Assembly: GCF_000069785.1 (NCBI RefSeq) | Contig: NC_010528.1 | Coordinates: 434,001 to 498,000, forward strand | DNA length: 64,000 nt | Reading direction: 5' to 3' | Source of the DNA: Cupriavidus taiwanensis LMG 19424 | Lineage (GTDB): Bacteria; Pseudomonadota; Gammaproteobacteria; Burkholderiales; Burkholderiaceae | Shown: piece after piece, positions 47,631 to 57,305 of the stretch | Layout: every line of letters starts with the position of its first letter | How positions within the stretch are numbered: the stretch's first letter is position 1 | Translations under genes and position numbers: made by a program | The notes under the pieces: model-generated | Databases searched by the model: none | The model's input: only the letters and a program-made list of their open reading frames with translations | What the model was told of the DNA's origin: nothing

Positions 47631-48536
47631 TCACCCCCGCCGGTTCACCAGCACGATCCCCGCCAGTACCAGCACGGCTGCCACCGCAAAGCGCGGGCCC
47701 ACGGCATCGTGCATCAGCACCACGCCGAAGGCGACCCCGAACAGCGGCGTCAGGAAGGAAAACACCGACAGCCGCGAAGCCAGGTAGCGCTGCAGCAGCC
47801 AGAACCAGGCCAGGTAGCTGGCAAAGGCAATCAGCACGGACTGGTAGAACAGGCTCGCCAGCACCACGCCGTCGATCTGCACGGTGGCGGTCTGGCCGCC
47901 GGCGAGCGCCATGCCCAGCAGCATCACCGCGGACACCGCCAGCTGGTACAGCAGGGTCTTGCTGGCCGGTGCGCCGGCCAGCGGGCTGGCGCGCACCACC
48001 ACGGTTGTGGCCGCCCACAGCGCGCCGGCGAGGATGCCAAGCGCATCGCCCAAGAGCGTACTGCCCTGAGATGATGGAGCGGCGATGCCATCGGCAAAGG
48101 CCAGCGCCATGCCCGCGAACGCCAGCGCCACGCCCAGCCACTGGCCGGGGCGCAGCCGTTCGCCGGGCACCACCATATGCAGTCCCAGCGCGGTGAAGAT
48201 CGGCGCGGTGTACAGGAACACCGCCATGCGCGAGGCCGTGGTGTGGCCCAGGCCGACGAAGATGCAGAAGAACTCGGCCCCAAACAGCAAGCCGGCCAGC
48301 AGGCCGGCGTTGAGCGTGCCGTCGCGCCGCCACAGCGGGGTGCCGCGCCATGCCGCAAAGCCGAATACCAGCAGCGCCGCCACGGCCGAGCGCACGCCGG
48401 CCTGCAGCACCGCGCCCATCAGCGGCGCGGTTACCTTGATCACCACCTGCTGCAGTCCCCAGGCGGCGCACAGCACCACCATCAGGCCGATGGCGGTGCC
48501 GTCGAGCGGCTGGCGTGCGACGCCTTGCGTGCTCAC
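47631..48536 (-). CDS. EamA/DMT family transporter
   Basis: 301 residues from GTG 48536, which lies 11 bp after the gloA stop; the frame is open further upstream through gloA without homology. Two tandem EamA units of five transmembrane helices each (about 15-150 and 165-300). Such carriers export amino acids or metabolites; substrate unknown. Probably cotranscribed with gloA. Confidence 0.85.
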   Translation of the reverse strand: MSTQGVARQPLDGTAIGLMVVLCAAWGLQQVVIKVTAPLMGAVLQAGVRSAVAALLVFGFAAWRGTPLWRRDGTLNAGLLAGLLFGAEFFCIFVGLGHTTASRMAVFLYTAPIFTALGLHMVVPGERLRPGQWLGVALAFAGMALAFADGIAAPSSQGSTLLGDALGILAGALWAATTVVVRASPLAGAPASKTLLYQLAVSAVMLLGMALAGGQTATVQIDGVVLASLFYQSVLIAFASYLAWFWLLQRYLASRLSVFSFLTPLFGVAFGVVLMHDAVGPRFAVAAVLVLAGIVLVNRRG

Positions 48537-48547
48537 GGCGCAGGCCT

Positions 48548-48955
48548 TCAGGGACGGCTGGCGTCGCGGGTGGAATGGCGCTCGATCAGCTCGATCTTGT
48601 AGCCGTCCGGGTCTTCGACAAAGGCGATCACGGTGGTGCCGCCCTTGACCGGGCCGGCTTCGCGCGTGACCTTGCCGCCCGCGGCGCGGATGCGCTCGCA
48701 CGCGGCCGCGGCATTGTCGGTTTCCAGCGCGATATGGCCGTAGGCCGTGCCCAGGTCGTAGCTGTCGACGCCGTAGTTGTAGGTCAGCTCCAGCACCGCG
48801 GTTTCGCTCTCCGGGCCATAGCCGACAAAGGCGAGGCGGTACTTGTACTCGGGGTTGTCGCTTTCGCGCAGCAGCTGCATGCCGAGCACGCGGGTGTAGA
48901 AATCGATGGAGCGCTGCATGTCGCCGACGCGCAGCATGGTGTGGAGGAGTCGCAT
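48548..48955 (-). CDS. gloA: Lactoylglutathione lyase (glyoxalase I)
   Basis: 135 residues. Metal and substrate residues of glyoxalase [14 protein letters not shown] (His5), LELTYNYG (Glu), GHIALE (His) and [13 protein letters not shown] (Glu). Isomerises the methylglyoxal-glutathione hemithioacetal. ATG 48955 (GAAGG upstream) was preferred to starts further upstream that lack homology. Confidence 0.94.
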   Translation of the reverse strand: MRLLHTMLRVGDMQRSIDFYTRVLGMQLLRESDNPEYKYRLAFVGYGPESETAVLELTYNYGVDSYDLGTAYGHIALETDNAAAACERIRAAGGKVTREAGPVKGGTTVIAFVEDPDGYKIELIERHSTRDASRP

Positions 48956-49049
48956 GGGAGGGCCTTCAACTGTTATCGGTATAGGAAGGCGCCATTTTAG
49001 TGCCTTTGGCCGAAACCTACCGGCCCGGTCCCAGTACCGGTAGCGGCCC

Positions 49050-49910
49050 TCAGAACGTCGGCAGCAGCTCCGGCGGGTGCGCGCGCAATTGCGCGCGGGC
49101 ATCGCGGAACTCGGGAAAGATCGACTCGACGGTTTCCCAGAAGCGCGGGCCGTGGTTCATTTCCTTCAGGTGCGCCAGTTCATGCGCGGCGACATAGTCG
49201 ATCATCGACAGCGGGAAATGCATCAGGCGCCAGTTCAGCCGGATCTTGCCGTCGGCGGTGCAGCTGCCCCAGCGCGTGGCGGCGGAGGTCAGCGCGAAGC
49301 CGGTGTGGCGTATGCCCAGCCTGGCGGCATAGAGGTCCAGGCGCTCGGCCAGCAGGCGGCGCGCCTGCTGCTGCAGCCAGCCCTGCACGCGGTCCTTGAT
49401 CTGCTGCTCGTCGGCATGGGCCGGCAGCGCCAGATGCAGCACGCGGCGGTCGGCATCGAACAGCAGTGCGCCGATCGGCGACTCCAGTGCCAGCGTCAGC
49501 GGCTGGCCGAGGAAGGGCAGGGCGGCGCCATCGCGCCACTGGACCGTCGGCAGCACGCGACGCGCTTCGCGGTGGCGCCACTCGCCCAGCTTGTTGAAGA
49601 TCCAGCGCTGTTTTTCCAGGATGGCCGCCTCGATATCGGCCAGCGTGACCCAGCGCGGCGCCGTGATCGACAGGCCGCGGTCGTCGATGGTGAAGCCGAT
49701 GGTGCGGCGCGCGGAGCGCTTGAGGGTGTAGTGCAGCGGTCGCTCGCCGATCTGCAGCAGGCGCGCGTTGGGCTGCGGCACCGGCCAGGCCGGCGCTTGC
49801 AGCGGCTCCGGTGCCAGCGGCGCCGCCGGCTGCGGCGCGTGGGCGGCTTCCGCCAGCGGCAGCTCCAGCTGCGCCCCGTCGGCCTCCGCAGCGGGTCGCA
49901 GCAGCTTCAT
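49050..49910 (-). CDS. YgjP/DUF45-type metal-dependent hydrolase
   Basis: 286 residues. Zincin motif [16 protein letters not shown] plus the preceding [24 protein letters not shown] context define the YgjP-like (M48-related) family. A proline/alanine-rich N-terminal stretch (about 5-50) is variable. ATG 49910 overlaps the plsC stop by 4 bp. Biological substrate unknown. Confidence 0.85.
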   Translation of the reverse strand: MKLLRPAAEADGAQLELPLAEAAHAPQPAAPLAPEPLQAPAWPVPQPNARLLQIGERPLHYTLKRSARRTIGFTIDDRGLSITAPRWVTLADIEAAILEKQRWIFNKLGEWRHREARRVLPTVQWRDGAALPFLGQPLTLALESPIGALLFDADRRVLHLALPAHADEQQIKDRVQGWLQQQARRLLAERLDLYAARLGIRHTGFALTSAATRWGSCTADGKIRLNWRLMHFPLSMIDYVAAHELAHLKEMNHGPRFWETVESIFPEFRDARAQLRAHPPELLPTF

Positions 49911-50671
49911 GCGGCCGACTCGCTGCGCTGCGTGACCCGGTAGCTTTCCGGGTCGATGCGGCGCATGTCGCGTTCGATCCAGTCGGCCACTTCCTGGTTG
50001 AGCTGGTCGGCGGTCTTGTTGGCCGATGCGATCGGCGGGCCGACCGAGATCGTCACCGTGCCCGGGTATTTCATGAAGGAATTGCGCGGCCAGACCCGGC
50101 CGGAATTGACGGCCATCGGCAGCACCCAGGCACCGGTCTCCACCGCCAGGCGCGCGCCGCCGCTCTTGTAGCGCGGCTTTTCCAGGCCGGAAGGGGTGCG
50201 CGTGCCTTCCGGGAACATGATGATCCAGGCGCCTTCGGCCAACCGTTCGCGGCCCTGGCGCACGGCCGAGGCGAAGGCGCGGGTGCCTTCCTTGCGGTTG
50301 ATATGGACCATCTTCAGCATGCCCAGCGCCCAGCCGAAGAACGGCACCAGCAGCAGCTCGCGCTTGAACACGAAGCACAGCGGCCTGGGCATCAGCGCGA
50401 CGTAGGCCACGGTTTCCCAGGCCGACTGGTGCTTGGACAGCAGCACCACCGGCTTGTCCAGCATGGCGTCCATGTGCTCATGGCCCTCGATGCGGTACTG
50501 GATGCCGCAGATGGCGCGCGCGGCGGCGATCACCATCCGCGGCCAGCCGCGCACGAAGCGGAATCGCTGGTCGGCATTCATGAACGGGAACACCACGAAA
50601 CAGGCGCAGGCGTACGGCGGCGTCAGCACCAGCAGGTACAGCGCGAACAACAGGGAACGAAGGAAAGTCAT
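49907..50671 (-). CDS. plsC: 1-acyl-sn-glycerol-3-phosphate acyltransferase
   Basis: 254 residues from ATG 50671. N-terminal membrane segment (FLRSLLFALYLLVLTPPYACACFVV). Acyltransferase motif I is SKHQSAWET, i.e. His followed four residues later by Glu rather than Asp, a variant common in betaproteobacteria; motif III FPEGTRTPSG is intact. Makes phosphatidic acid. Lies downstream of gmhB (49 bp). Confidence 0.9.
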   Translation of the reverse strand: MTFLRSLLFALYLLVLTPPYACACFVVFPFMNADQRFRFVRGWPRMVIAAARAICGIQYRIEGHEHMDAMLDKPVVLLSKHQSAWETVAYVALMPRPLCFVFKRELLLVPFFGWALGMLKMVHINRKEGTRAFASAVRQGRERLAEGAWIIMFPEGTRTPSGLEKPRYKSGGARLAVETGAWVLPMAVNSGRVWPRNSFMKYPGTVTISVGPPIASANKTADQLNQEVADWIERDMRRIDPESYRVTQRSESAA

Positions 50672-50720
50672 GCGGGGGCGCAAATGGAAAATGGGTGCGG
50701 ACGGTCGGCCGCGGGCTCGG

Positions 50721-51329
50721 TCAGCCGGCGGCGCCGTGGCCGCCCTGGGCACTCGGCGCGGGCTGCCGCTGCCCGCCGTCGTTGCCGGTCAGCCAGCGGG
50801 CGAAGGCGCGCAGGTCGTCGTGCACCTGGGTGCCGGGCGGCAGGCCGCCCTTGTCGAGCGTCTTCAGGCCCTTGCCGCTGCGCACCAGGTGCGGTGCGCA
50901 GCCGACCGCCACGCCGGCTTCCAGGTCGCGCAGCGAATCGCCGACGATCGGCACGCCGCGCAGCTCGATGCCGAAGCGCTCGCTGATCTGTTCCAGCATC
51001 CCCGGGCGCGGCTTGCGGCACTCGCAGCCGTCGGCGGCGGTATGGGGGCAGAAGAACACCGCCTCGACGCGGCCGCCCAGCCGCGCCAGCGCGGTGTGCA
51101 TTTTCTCGTGCATGGCGTTGAGCGCGCTCATTTCGAACAGCCCGCGGCCGATGCCGGACTGGTTGCTGGCGATGACCACGCGATAGCCCGCCTGGTTCAG
51201 CGCGGCGATGGCTTCCAGGCTGCCGTCGATCGGCACCCATTCGTCGGGGGTCTTGATGAACTGGTCGCTGTCGAGGTTGACCACCCCGTCGCGGTCCAGG
51301 ATGACAAACTTGGGCGGCGTCTGTGGCAT
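50721..51329 (-). CDS. gmhB: D-glycero-beta-D-manno-heptose-1,7-bisphosphate 7-phosphatase
   Basis: 202 residues. HAD-fold motif I LDRDGVVN, the zinc-site cysteine/histidine region FFCPHTAADGCECRKP and motif IV VGDSLRDLEAG. Dephosphorylates heptose-bisphosphate for LPS core synthesis. A glycine/glutamine-rich tail follows residue 180. Starts 43 bp downstream of glyS. Confidence 0.92.
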   Translation of the reverse strand: MPQTPPKFVILDRDGVVNLDSDQFIKTPDEWVPIDGSLEAIAALNQAGYRVVIASNQSGIGRGLFEMSALNAMHEKMHTALARLGGRVEAVFFCPHTAADGCECRKPRPGMLEQISERFGIELRGVPIVGDSLRDLEAGVAVGCAPHLVRSGKGLKTLDKGGLPPGTQVHDDLRAFARWLTGNDGGQRQPAPSAQGGHGAAG

Positions 51330-51372
51330 GTGCGGCTCCGGCGGTTGCTTGGGGCGTAGCGGCGGGAACCGC

Positions 51373-53496
51373 TCAGGCGGCCAGCTTGGAGATGTCGGCC
51401 ACGCGGTTTGCCAGCGCATGCAGCGAGGCCAGCAGCGCCAGGCGGTTGGCGCGCAGCTGCGCGTCCTCGGCCATCACCATCACGTCGTTGAAGAACTGGT
51501 CGACGGCGTCGCGCAGCTGGGCCAGGTCGCGCAGGGCGGTGGTGAAGTCGCCGCTGGCGAAGGCGGCTTCGACCGCCGGGCGCACGCGTTCGATGGCGGC
51601 GTGCAGCGCGCCTTCGGCGTCTTCCCGGAACAGCGCCGGGTTCACCGCGCCGACCGGCTCGGTGTTCTTGCGCAGGATATTGGTGATGCGCTTGTTGGCG
51701 GCGGCCAGGGCCTCGGCCTCGGGCAGCGCGGCAAAGGTACGCACGGCTTCCATGCGCCCCAGGATGTCATGCAGCTGGTCCGGGCGCAGGCTGACCACGG
51801 CCTCGACTTCATTGGTGGTGTAGCCCTTGTCCTTCAGGTAGCCGCGCACGCGGTCGTACAGGAAGTCGAGGATGGCCTCGGGCGCCGGCTTGACCGCGGC
51901 GATGCCGGCGAAGGCCTGCTGCGTCTGCGCCAGCAGCGATGCCAGCGACAGCGCCAGCGGCTTTTCGATCAGCATGCGCAGGATGCCCAGCGCGTGGCGG
52001 CGCAGCGCGAACGGGTCTTTTTCGCCGGTGGGCTGCAGGCCGATGCCCCAGATCCCGACCAGGGTCTCGAGCTTGTCGGCCAGCGCCACCGCGGTGCTGA
52101 CCGCGCCTGCCGGCAGCGCGTCGCCGGCAAAGCGCGGACGGTAGTGTTCGGAGCAGGCCAGCGCCACGTCCTCGGCTTCGTCGTCGTGGCGGGCGTAGTA
52201 GGTGCCCATGGTGCCTTGCAGCTCGGGGAACTCGCCCACCATGTCGGTCAGCAGGTCGGCCTTGGCCAGTTCGGCGCCGCGCATCGCCGCCGCCTTGTCG
52301 GTGGCCACGCCGGCGGCGTTGAGCGCGTCGGCGACATGGCCGGCGATCTGCTGCAGGCGCTGCACGCGGTCCAGCTGCGTGCCGATCTTGTTGTGGTAGA
52401 CCACGCTGGCCAGCTGCGGCACGCGCGAGGCCAGGGTCTTCTTGCGGTCCTGGTCGAAGAAGAACTTGGCGTCGGCCAGGCGCGGGCGCACCACGCGCTC
52501 GTTGCCGCTGATGATCGATTGCGGCGTCTCGGTGGCCAGGTTCGACACGATCAGGAAGCGGTTGCGCAAGTGGCCGTCGGCATCGGTCAGCGCAAAGTAC
52601 TTCTGGTTGGTCTGCATGGTCAGGATCAGGCATTCCTGCGGCACCGCCAGGAAGGCTTCCTCGAAATGGCAGGCATACACCACAGGCCATTCCACCAGCG
52701 AGTTGACTTCATCGAGCAGCGCCTCGGGCATGATGACCTGGTCGGCGCCGGCTTCCTGCAGCAGCGCGCTGCGCATGCGCTCGCGGCGCTCGGCGTAGCT
52801 CGCCACCACGCGGCCGGCGGACTCCAGCTGCTGCGCATAGTCGTTGGCGTGGCGGATCTCGATCGCGCCATGCGACAGGAAGCGGTGGCCCTGGGTCAGG
52901 TTGCTGGCCTGCAACCCCAGCAGCGTCACCGGCAGGATCTCGCTGCCGAACAGCGCGATCAGGCTGTGCGCCGGGCGCACGAAATGCACCGTGCTGCCGT
53001 CCGGGCGCTGGTAGCTCATGACCTTGGGGATCGGCAGCTTCGCCACGGTGTCTTCCAGCGTGGCCTGCAGCCCGGCGGCCAGCTCGGCGCCGCGCGCGGT
53101 GTAGCGGTAGAAGAAGGCTTCGGCCTTGCCGTCGGAGCCGCGCTCCAGCGCCTGCCAGTCGATCTCGGCAACGCCGACCGACCTGGCCAGCGCGGCCAGC
53201 TTCTTGGCCAGTGGGGCGGTCGGCTCGCCGTTGGCGTCCAGCGCCACCGACAGCGGCAGGACCTTCTCGCGCTGTTCGCGGTCCGGCGCGTTGCGGCGCA
53301 CGCCGCTGACCAGCGCCGCCAGGCGGCGCGGGGTGGCGAACGGCGTCACGGTGGCACCCGGCTCAAGCAGGTCGCGCTCGCCGAGGCCGGCGAACAGGCC
53401 CTGCGCGAAGGCGTCGCCCAGGCGCGCCAGCGCCTTGGGGGGCAGCTCTTCGGTGAACAGTTCGATCAGCAGCGAGTCGGTCATGGGTTGCGACAT
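51373..53496 (-). CDS. glyS: Glycyl-tRNA synthetase beta subunit
   Basis: 707 residues, the length of bacterial GlyS. N-terminus [15 protein letters not shown] and internal [31 protein letters not shown] and C-terminal DALR-like helices are typical. With GlyQ it forms the alpha2beta2 enzyme. Start at 53496 or at the next Met (53484). It follows a 212-residue exported-protein gene that splits glyQ and glyS. Confidence 0.96.
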   Translation of the reverse strand: MSQPMTDSLLIELFTEELPPKALARLGDAFAQGLFAGLGERDLLEPGATVTPFATPRRLAALVSGVRRNAPDREQREKVLPLSVALDANGEPTAPLAKKLAALARSVGVAEIDWQALERGSDGKAEAFFYRYTARGAELAAGLQATLEDTVAKLPIPKVMSYQRPDGSTVHFVRPAHSLIALFGSEILPVTLLGLQASNLTQGHRFLSHGAIEIRHANDYAQQLESAGRVVASYAERRERMRSALLQEAGADQVIMPEALLDEVNSLVEWPVVYACHFEEAFLAVPQECLILTMQTNQKYFALTDADGHLRNRFLIVSNLATETPQSIISGNERVVRPRLADAKFFFDQDRKKTLASRVPQLASVVYHNKIGTQLDRVQRLQQIAGHVADALNAAGVATDKAAAMRGAELAKADLLTDMVGEFPELQGTMGTYYARHDDEAEDVALACSEHYRPRFAGDALPAGAVSTAVALADKLETLVGIWGIGLQPTGEKDPFALRRHALGILRMLIEKPLALSLASLLAQTQQAFAGIAAVKPAPEAILDFLYDRVRGYLKDKGYTTNEVEAVVSLRPDQLHDILGRMEAVRTFAALPEAEALAAANKRITNILRKNTEPVGAVNPALFREDAEGALHAAIERVRPAVEAAFASGDFTTALRDLAQLRDAVDQFFNDVMVMAEDAQLRANRLALLASLHALANRVADISKLAA

Positions 53497-53534
53497 GAAT
53501 CGTATCCAACAGGTTGTAGCGCGCGCTGCCCGGG

Positions 53535-54173
53535 TCAGCAGCGCGGCGAAAGATTAGGTTCCACTCCGGACAGCAGCCACAGGCCGTTCTGTTGCCGGAA
53601 TTGCAGCGTGGTGTAGGCGCATTGCGCGGCGGCTGCTGCGGCGGCGGCGCTGGCGGCGCCATTGGTGCCGCCGCGGCTGCCCGCGGCCGGGAAGCGCGCG
53701 TCGATGCGGCGCAGGCGCTTGTCGTAGCGGATCTCGTCGATGCGCCCGCCCACCCAGAAATCGATCTTCGGCGGCAACTGCGACGCCGAGTAGTAGGTCT
53801 TGACCTTGCGCCGGGTGCGGCCGTTGTGGGTTTCGGTTTCGATCCAGGTCAGCGGGTAGCGGATCGCGCTTTCATAGGCGCGCAGCGGCACCCGGTGCCA
53901 GCCCAGGTCGCGCTGGCCGGAGAGGTCGCACGAGAACGAGCGCACCAGTTGCGTCCACTGGTCCAGCGCGTTCAGCGATGGCCGCCACTGGCGCGCCATC
54001 GCCAGCTGCAGCGCCTGCGCATCGGCCTCGCACACATTGCTCAGTTCGGCCGGCAGCATCAGCACCTGCGCGCTGGGAGCGGCCTGCGCGCGCGCGCCGG
54101 CGGCATTGCCCGCCGCGGCCAGCGTGGCGAGGGCCAGGGCGCAGCCCAGCGCGCTGCGCGCCAGCAGCCTCAT
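53535..54173 (-). CDS. Exported hypothetical protein between glyQ and glyS
   Basis: 212 residues. Signal peptide about 1-30 ([21 protein letters not shown]). Mature part has two cysteines ([17 protein letters not shown]) and a last C at the C-terminus, plus W-rich strands ([20 protein letters not shown]). An alanine run (AAAAAAAA) near residue 180 is low complexity. ATG 54173 overlaps the glyQ stop (ATGA). I do not recognise a family with known role. Confidence 0.75.
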   Translation of the reverse strand: MRLLARSALGCALALATLAAAGNAAGARAQAAPSAQVLMLPAELSNVCEADAQALQLAMARQWRPSLNALDQWTQLVRSFSCDLSGQRDLGWHRVPLRAYESAIRYPLTWIETETHNGRTRRKVKTYYSASQLPPKIDFWVGGRIDEIRYDKRLRRIDARFPAAGSRGGTNGAASAAAAAAAAQCAYTTLQFRQQNGLWLLSGVEPNLSPRC

Positions 54174-55120
54174 GCCCGCGCTCCGTCGCGCTGGCCGCAC
54201 ATCGGGAAGCCGAGGGCCTCGCGCGAGTCGTAGTAGGCCTGCGCCACCTGGCGCGACAGGTTGCGGATGCGGCCGATATACGCTGCGCGCTCGGTGACCG
54301 AGATCGCGCCGCGCGCATCGAGCAGGTTGAAGGTGTGCGCGGCCTTGAGCACCTGTTCGTAGGCCGGCAGCGCCAGGCGCGTGCCGGTTTCCGCAGCGGC
54401 GTCGGCACCGTCGCCATTGCCCATCAGCCGCTTGGCCTCGCCCTCGTGCTCGGCGAAATGGCGGAACAGGATTTCGGTGTTGCTGTGCTCGAAGTTGTAG
54501 GTGGATTGCTCCACCTCGTTCTGGTGGTACACGTCGCCGTAGGTCAGGCGGCGCGTCTCGCCGTTCTCGACCCACTCGGTCCAGACCAGGTCGTAGACGT
54601 TCTCGACCTTCTGCAGGTACATCGCCAGGCGTTCGATGCCGTAGGTGATTTCACCGGTGATGGGCTTGCAGTCGATGCCGCCCACCTGCTGGAAGTAGGT
54701 GAACTGGGTCACCTCCATGCCGTTGAGCCAGACTTCCCAGCCCAGGCCCCAGGCGCCCAGCGTGGGGTTCTCCCAGTCGTCCTCGACGAAGCGGATGTCG
54801 TTCTGCTTCAGGTCGAGGCCGAGCGCCTCGAGCGAGCCCAGGTACAACACAAGGATGTTCTCGGGCGCGGGCTTGAGCACCACCTGGTATTGGTAGTAGT
54901 GCTGCAGCCGGTTGGGGTTCTCGCCGTAGCGGCCGTCCTTCGGGCGCCGCGACGGCTGCACGTAGGCGGCCCGCCACGGCTCGGGGCCGATCGCGCGCAG
55001 GAAGGTGTGGACGTGGGAAGTGCCGGCGCCGACCTCCAGATCGATGGGTTGCAACAGCGCGCAGCCCTGCCGGTCCCAGTAGGCCTGCAGGGTCAGAATC
55101 ATTTGTTGGAAGGTCAGCAT
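54170..55120 (-). CDS. glyQ: Glycyl-tRNA synthetase alpha subunit
   Basis: 316 residues. Starts [15 protein letters not shown] and continues [53 protein letters not shown]. Carries the catalytic centre of the bacterial tetrameric GlyRS. ATG 55120 chosen over the open frame extending upstream. The gap 55121-55513 holds no recognised gene except weak promoter-like sequence. Confidence 0.96.
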   Translation of the reverse strand: MLTFQQMILTLQAYWDRQGCALLQPIDLEVGAGTSHVHTFLRAIGPEPWRAAYVQPSRRPKDGRYGENPNRLQHYYQYQVVLKPAPENILVLYLGSLEALGLDLKQNDIRFVEDDWENPTLGAWGLGWEVWLNGMEVTQFTYFQQVGGIDCKPITGEITYGIERLAMYLQKVENVYDLVWTEWVENGETRRLTYGDVYHQNEVEQSTYNFEHSNTEILFRHFAEHEGEAKRLMGNGDGADAAAETGTRLALPAYEQVLKAAHTFNLLDARGAISVTERAAYIGRIRNLSRQVAQAYYDSREALGFPMCGQRDGARA

Positions 55121-55513
55121 AGGAAAACTTGGTAGAGGCAAGCGGGAGGCAAGCCGAGGCCGCGCAGCGCGTGCCGGAGCCGCCGCATACGGATTTTGCC
55201 AAACCCTGAATTCTATCGGCTTTTTGGCGCGGCGCCCCGATTGGCAGGGCTGCATAGGGCACGCACCGATGGCCGGGCCGGCGCGCCGCGGTGCGTCAAT
55301 GTCGGTCCGGCGCAACGCCTCGGGAAAATACCGACGCCCATTTCAGGTTGCGCCGCTGCTTGCCGATAACGTTTTTGTATACAGTATGAGTAAGCAACCC
55401 GTTTCAGAGCGTTGCGATTGACAGGCCGTGCCGGTATGCAGGCACGGCGGCCGCCGGGCCTTGCCGCGGCAGCCGTATGTCAGGAACTGATTATTGATGG
55501 GGACATTCGGATC
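55121..55513. other. Gene-free spacer upstream of glyQ
   Basis: No convincing coding frame. On the minus strand a TAGAAT -10-like sequence lies at 55215-55210. On the plus strand TGTATACA (55376-55383) is an 8-bp palindrome preceded by T5, resembling GntR-type operator cores. The spacer ends at the short ORF starting at 55514. Confidence 0.4.
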
Positions 55514-55606
55514 ATGGCACTTCTTTCTCGCAAACCTTATCTGGTCGCAATCGCGGTCATGATCGCCGCGGCCACCGTGTCCGTGGTGACCGGGCTGCTG
55601 AACTGA
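55514..55606 (+). CDS. Possible 30-residue single-pass membrane peptide
   Basis: MALLSRKPYLVAIAVMIAAA followed by TVSVVTGLLN: a short basic start, then one continuous hydrophobic helix long enough to span the membrane. The frame starts at ATG 55514 with a weak GGACATTCGG upstream, and is followed by a GC-rich hairpin (55646-55665). Lies between glyQ and lnt, on the opposite strand to both. Could be a genuine small protein or chance; comparison of orthologous loci would decide. Confidence 0.35.
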   Translation: MALLSRKPYLVAIAVMIAAATVSVVTGLLN

Positions 55607-55645
55607 ACCTGCCCGCGCGCCGCTGAGCGCCTCCGGCACCGGGCC

Positions 55646-55665
55646 CGCGGCGGTGATCCGCCGCG
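55646..55665. repeat. GC-rich hairpin between short ORF and lnt
   Basis: Perfect arms CGCGGCGG (55646-55653) and CCGCCGCG (55658-55665), loop TGAT. No T-run. Could help end the short plus-strand transcript or the minus-strand lnt transcript. Confidence 0.4.
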
Positions 55666-55691
55666 CCCCGGGGCCCGCCGGCATTGCGCCT

Positions 55692-57305
55692 TCAGCCGCG
55701 CCTGCGCCCGCCTGCCCGGCGCGCGCGCCACGCCGCCATTCCCAGCACCAGCGCGATCAGCGCCAGCACCGGCGCGTTGCCCCAGCGGATATAGGGCGTC
55801 AGCCCGTGCATGCCCTGCACCTCGGCCGTCAGCGTGCCGACGGTGAAGGTCGGCAGGCGTTGCTGCACCGTGCCGTCCGGGCGCACCACCGCGGTCATGC
55901 CGGTATTGGTCGAGCGCAGCATCGGACGGCGCGTTTCCAATGCCCGCATGCGCGAGATCTGCAGGTGCTGGTCCAGCGCGATGGTGTCGCCGAACCACGC
56001 CAGGTTGGTCAGGTTGGCCAGCAGGTTGGCCGGCGCCGGCTGCTGGCGCAGCGTCTGCGCGATTTCTTCGCCGAACAAATCCTCGTAGCAGATGTTCGGC
56101 GCCACGCGCACGCCCCGCACCGGCAGCGAGGCCTGGTCCAGCCCGCCGCGGCGGAAGTCGCCCAGCGGCATCTTCATCATGTCGACGAACCAGCGGAAGC
56201 CCAGCGGGATGAATTCGCCGAACGGCACCAGGTGGTGCTTGTTGTAGCGGTACAGGCGCTCGGTTTCCGGCCCCAGGCCGAACACGCTGTTGGTGAAGTC
56301 GACCGGGGAATCGGCGCCGGCGGCGCCAAACAGCACCGTGGTGCCGCTGGTGAGCGCGTAGTCGCGCACGGCGACGGCCACCTCGACCGGCAGCTCCTGC
56401 AGGATCACCGGGAACGCGGTTTCGGGCGTCACCACCAGGTCGGCAGGCGCCGCGGTGATCATGTCGCGGTACAGCTCGATCGAGCGCTGGATGCCCACGG
56501 GCTCGAACTTGATGTCCTGCGCCACGTTGCCCTGCAGCAGCCGCACCGTCAGCGGCTTGCCCGCGGGCGTGGTCCAGGCCAGCGGCGCCAGCGCCGCGCC
56601 GGCGGCGGGCACCAGCCCGGCCAGCGCCAGCGCGCCCAGCGCGCGGCCCCGTTCGCCACGGCCTAGCCCGCGCACGGCGGCGGCGAGCAGCGCCGCCACC
56701 GCGGCGGCCAGCGCGCCGATGCCATACACGCCCAGCACCGGCGCGTACCCCGCCAGCGGGCCGTCGGCGTGCGCATAGCCGCCCGACAGCCACGGAAAGC
56801 CGGTGAACACCACGCCGCGCAGCCATTCGCTCAGGCCCCACGCTGCACCGAACGCCAGCGGCGCCAGCAGCGTGCCCGCGGGCAGGCGCGCCGTCAGCCG
56901 GTGCCAGAACGCGCCGGCCAGCGCTGGGTAGAGCGACAGGAAGCCCGAGAACAGCAGCACCGCCAGCGCGGCCATCCACGACGGCATCTCGCCGTACACG
57001 TGCATGCTGATATAGAGCCACCAGATGCCGGACAGGAACCAGCCCAGCCCGAAGGCATAGCCGATCGCGCCGGCCGCGCGCGTGCGCGGGGCATCGGCGA
57101 TCAGCGCGGCCAGGCCTGCCAGCGACAGGATCTGCAGCCACCACCAGTCATGCGGGGCGAAGGCCTGGGTATGGGCGATGCCGAGCACGCCGGCCAGCAG
57201 CAGGCGCGCCAGCATCGCGGCGCGCGACTGCGCGCGCGCGCCGGGCACGCCCGCCGTGCCGGCGTCGGCTGCGGCGCCGTCGGGGAGCGGGGCGGGAAGC
57301 TTCAT
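55692..57305 (-). CDS. lnt: Apolipoprotein N-acyltransferase
   Basis: 537 residues. Several N-terminal transmembrane helices and a C-terminal nitrilase domain with the Glu-Lys-Cys triad: VVTPETAFPV, KHHLVPFGEFIP and NICYEDLFGEE. Adds the third acyl chain to lipoproteins in the inner membrane. ATG 57305 overlaps the corC stop. Last of miaB-phoH-ybeY-corC-lnt. Confidence 0.94.
   Translation of the reverse strand: MKLPAPLPDGAAADAGTAGVPGARAQSRAAMLARLLLAGVLGIAHTQAFAPHDWWWLQILSLAGLAALIADAPRTRAAGAIGYAFGLGWFLSGIWWLYISMHVYGEMPSWMAALAVLLFSGFLSLYPALAGAFWHRLTARLPAGTLLAPLAFGAAWGLSEWLRGVVFTGFPWLSGGYAHADGPLAGYAPVLGVYGIGALAAAVAALLAAAVRGLGRGERGRALGALALAGLVPAAGAALAPLAWTTPAGKPLTVRLLQGNVAQDIKFEPVGIQRSIELYRDMITAAPADLVVTPETAFPVILQELPVEVAVAVRDYALTSGTTVLFGAAGADSPVDFTNSVFGLGPETERLYRYNKHHLVPFGEFIPLGFRWFVDMMKMPLGDFRRGGLDQASLPVRGVRVAPNICYEDLFGEEIAQTLRQQPAPANLLANLTNLAWFGDTIALDQHLQISRMRALETRRPMLRSTNTGMTAVVRPDGTVQQRLPTFTVGTLTAEVQGMHGLTPYIRWGNAPVLALIALVLGMAAWRARRAGGRRRG

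Noticed and set aside
55376..55383. TGTATACA palindrome as a firm GntR operator
   Set aside because: Eight base pairs alone are too short to assign a regulator; kept only as a note in the spacer entry.
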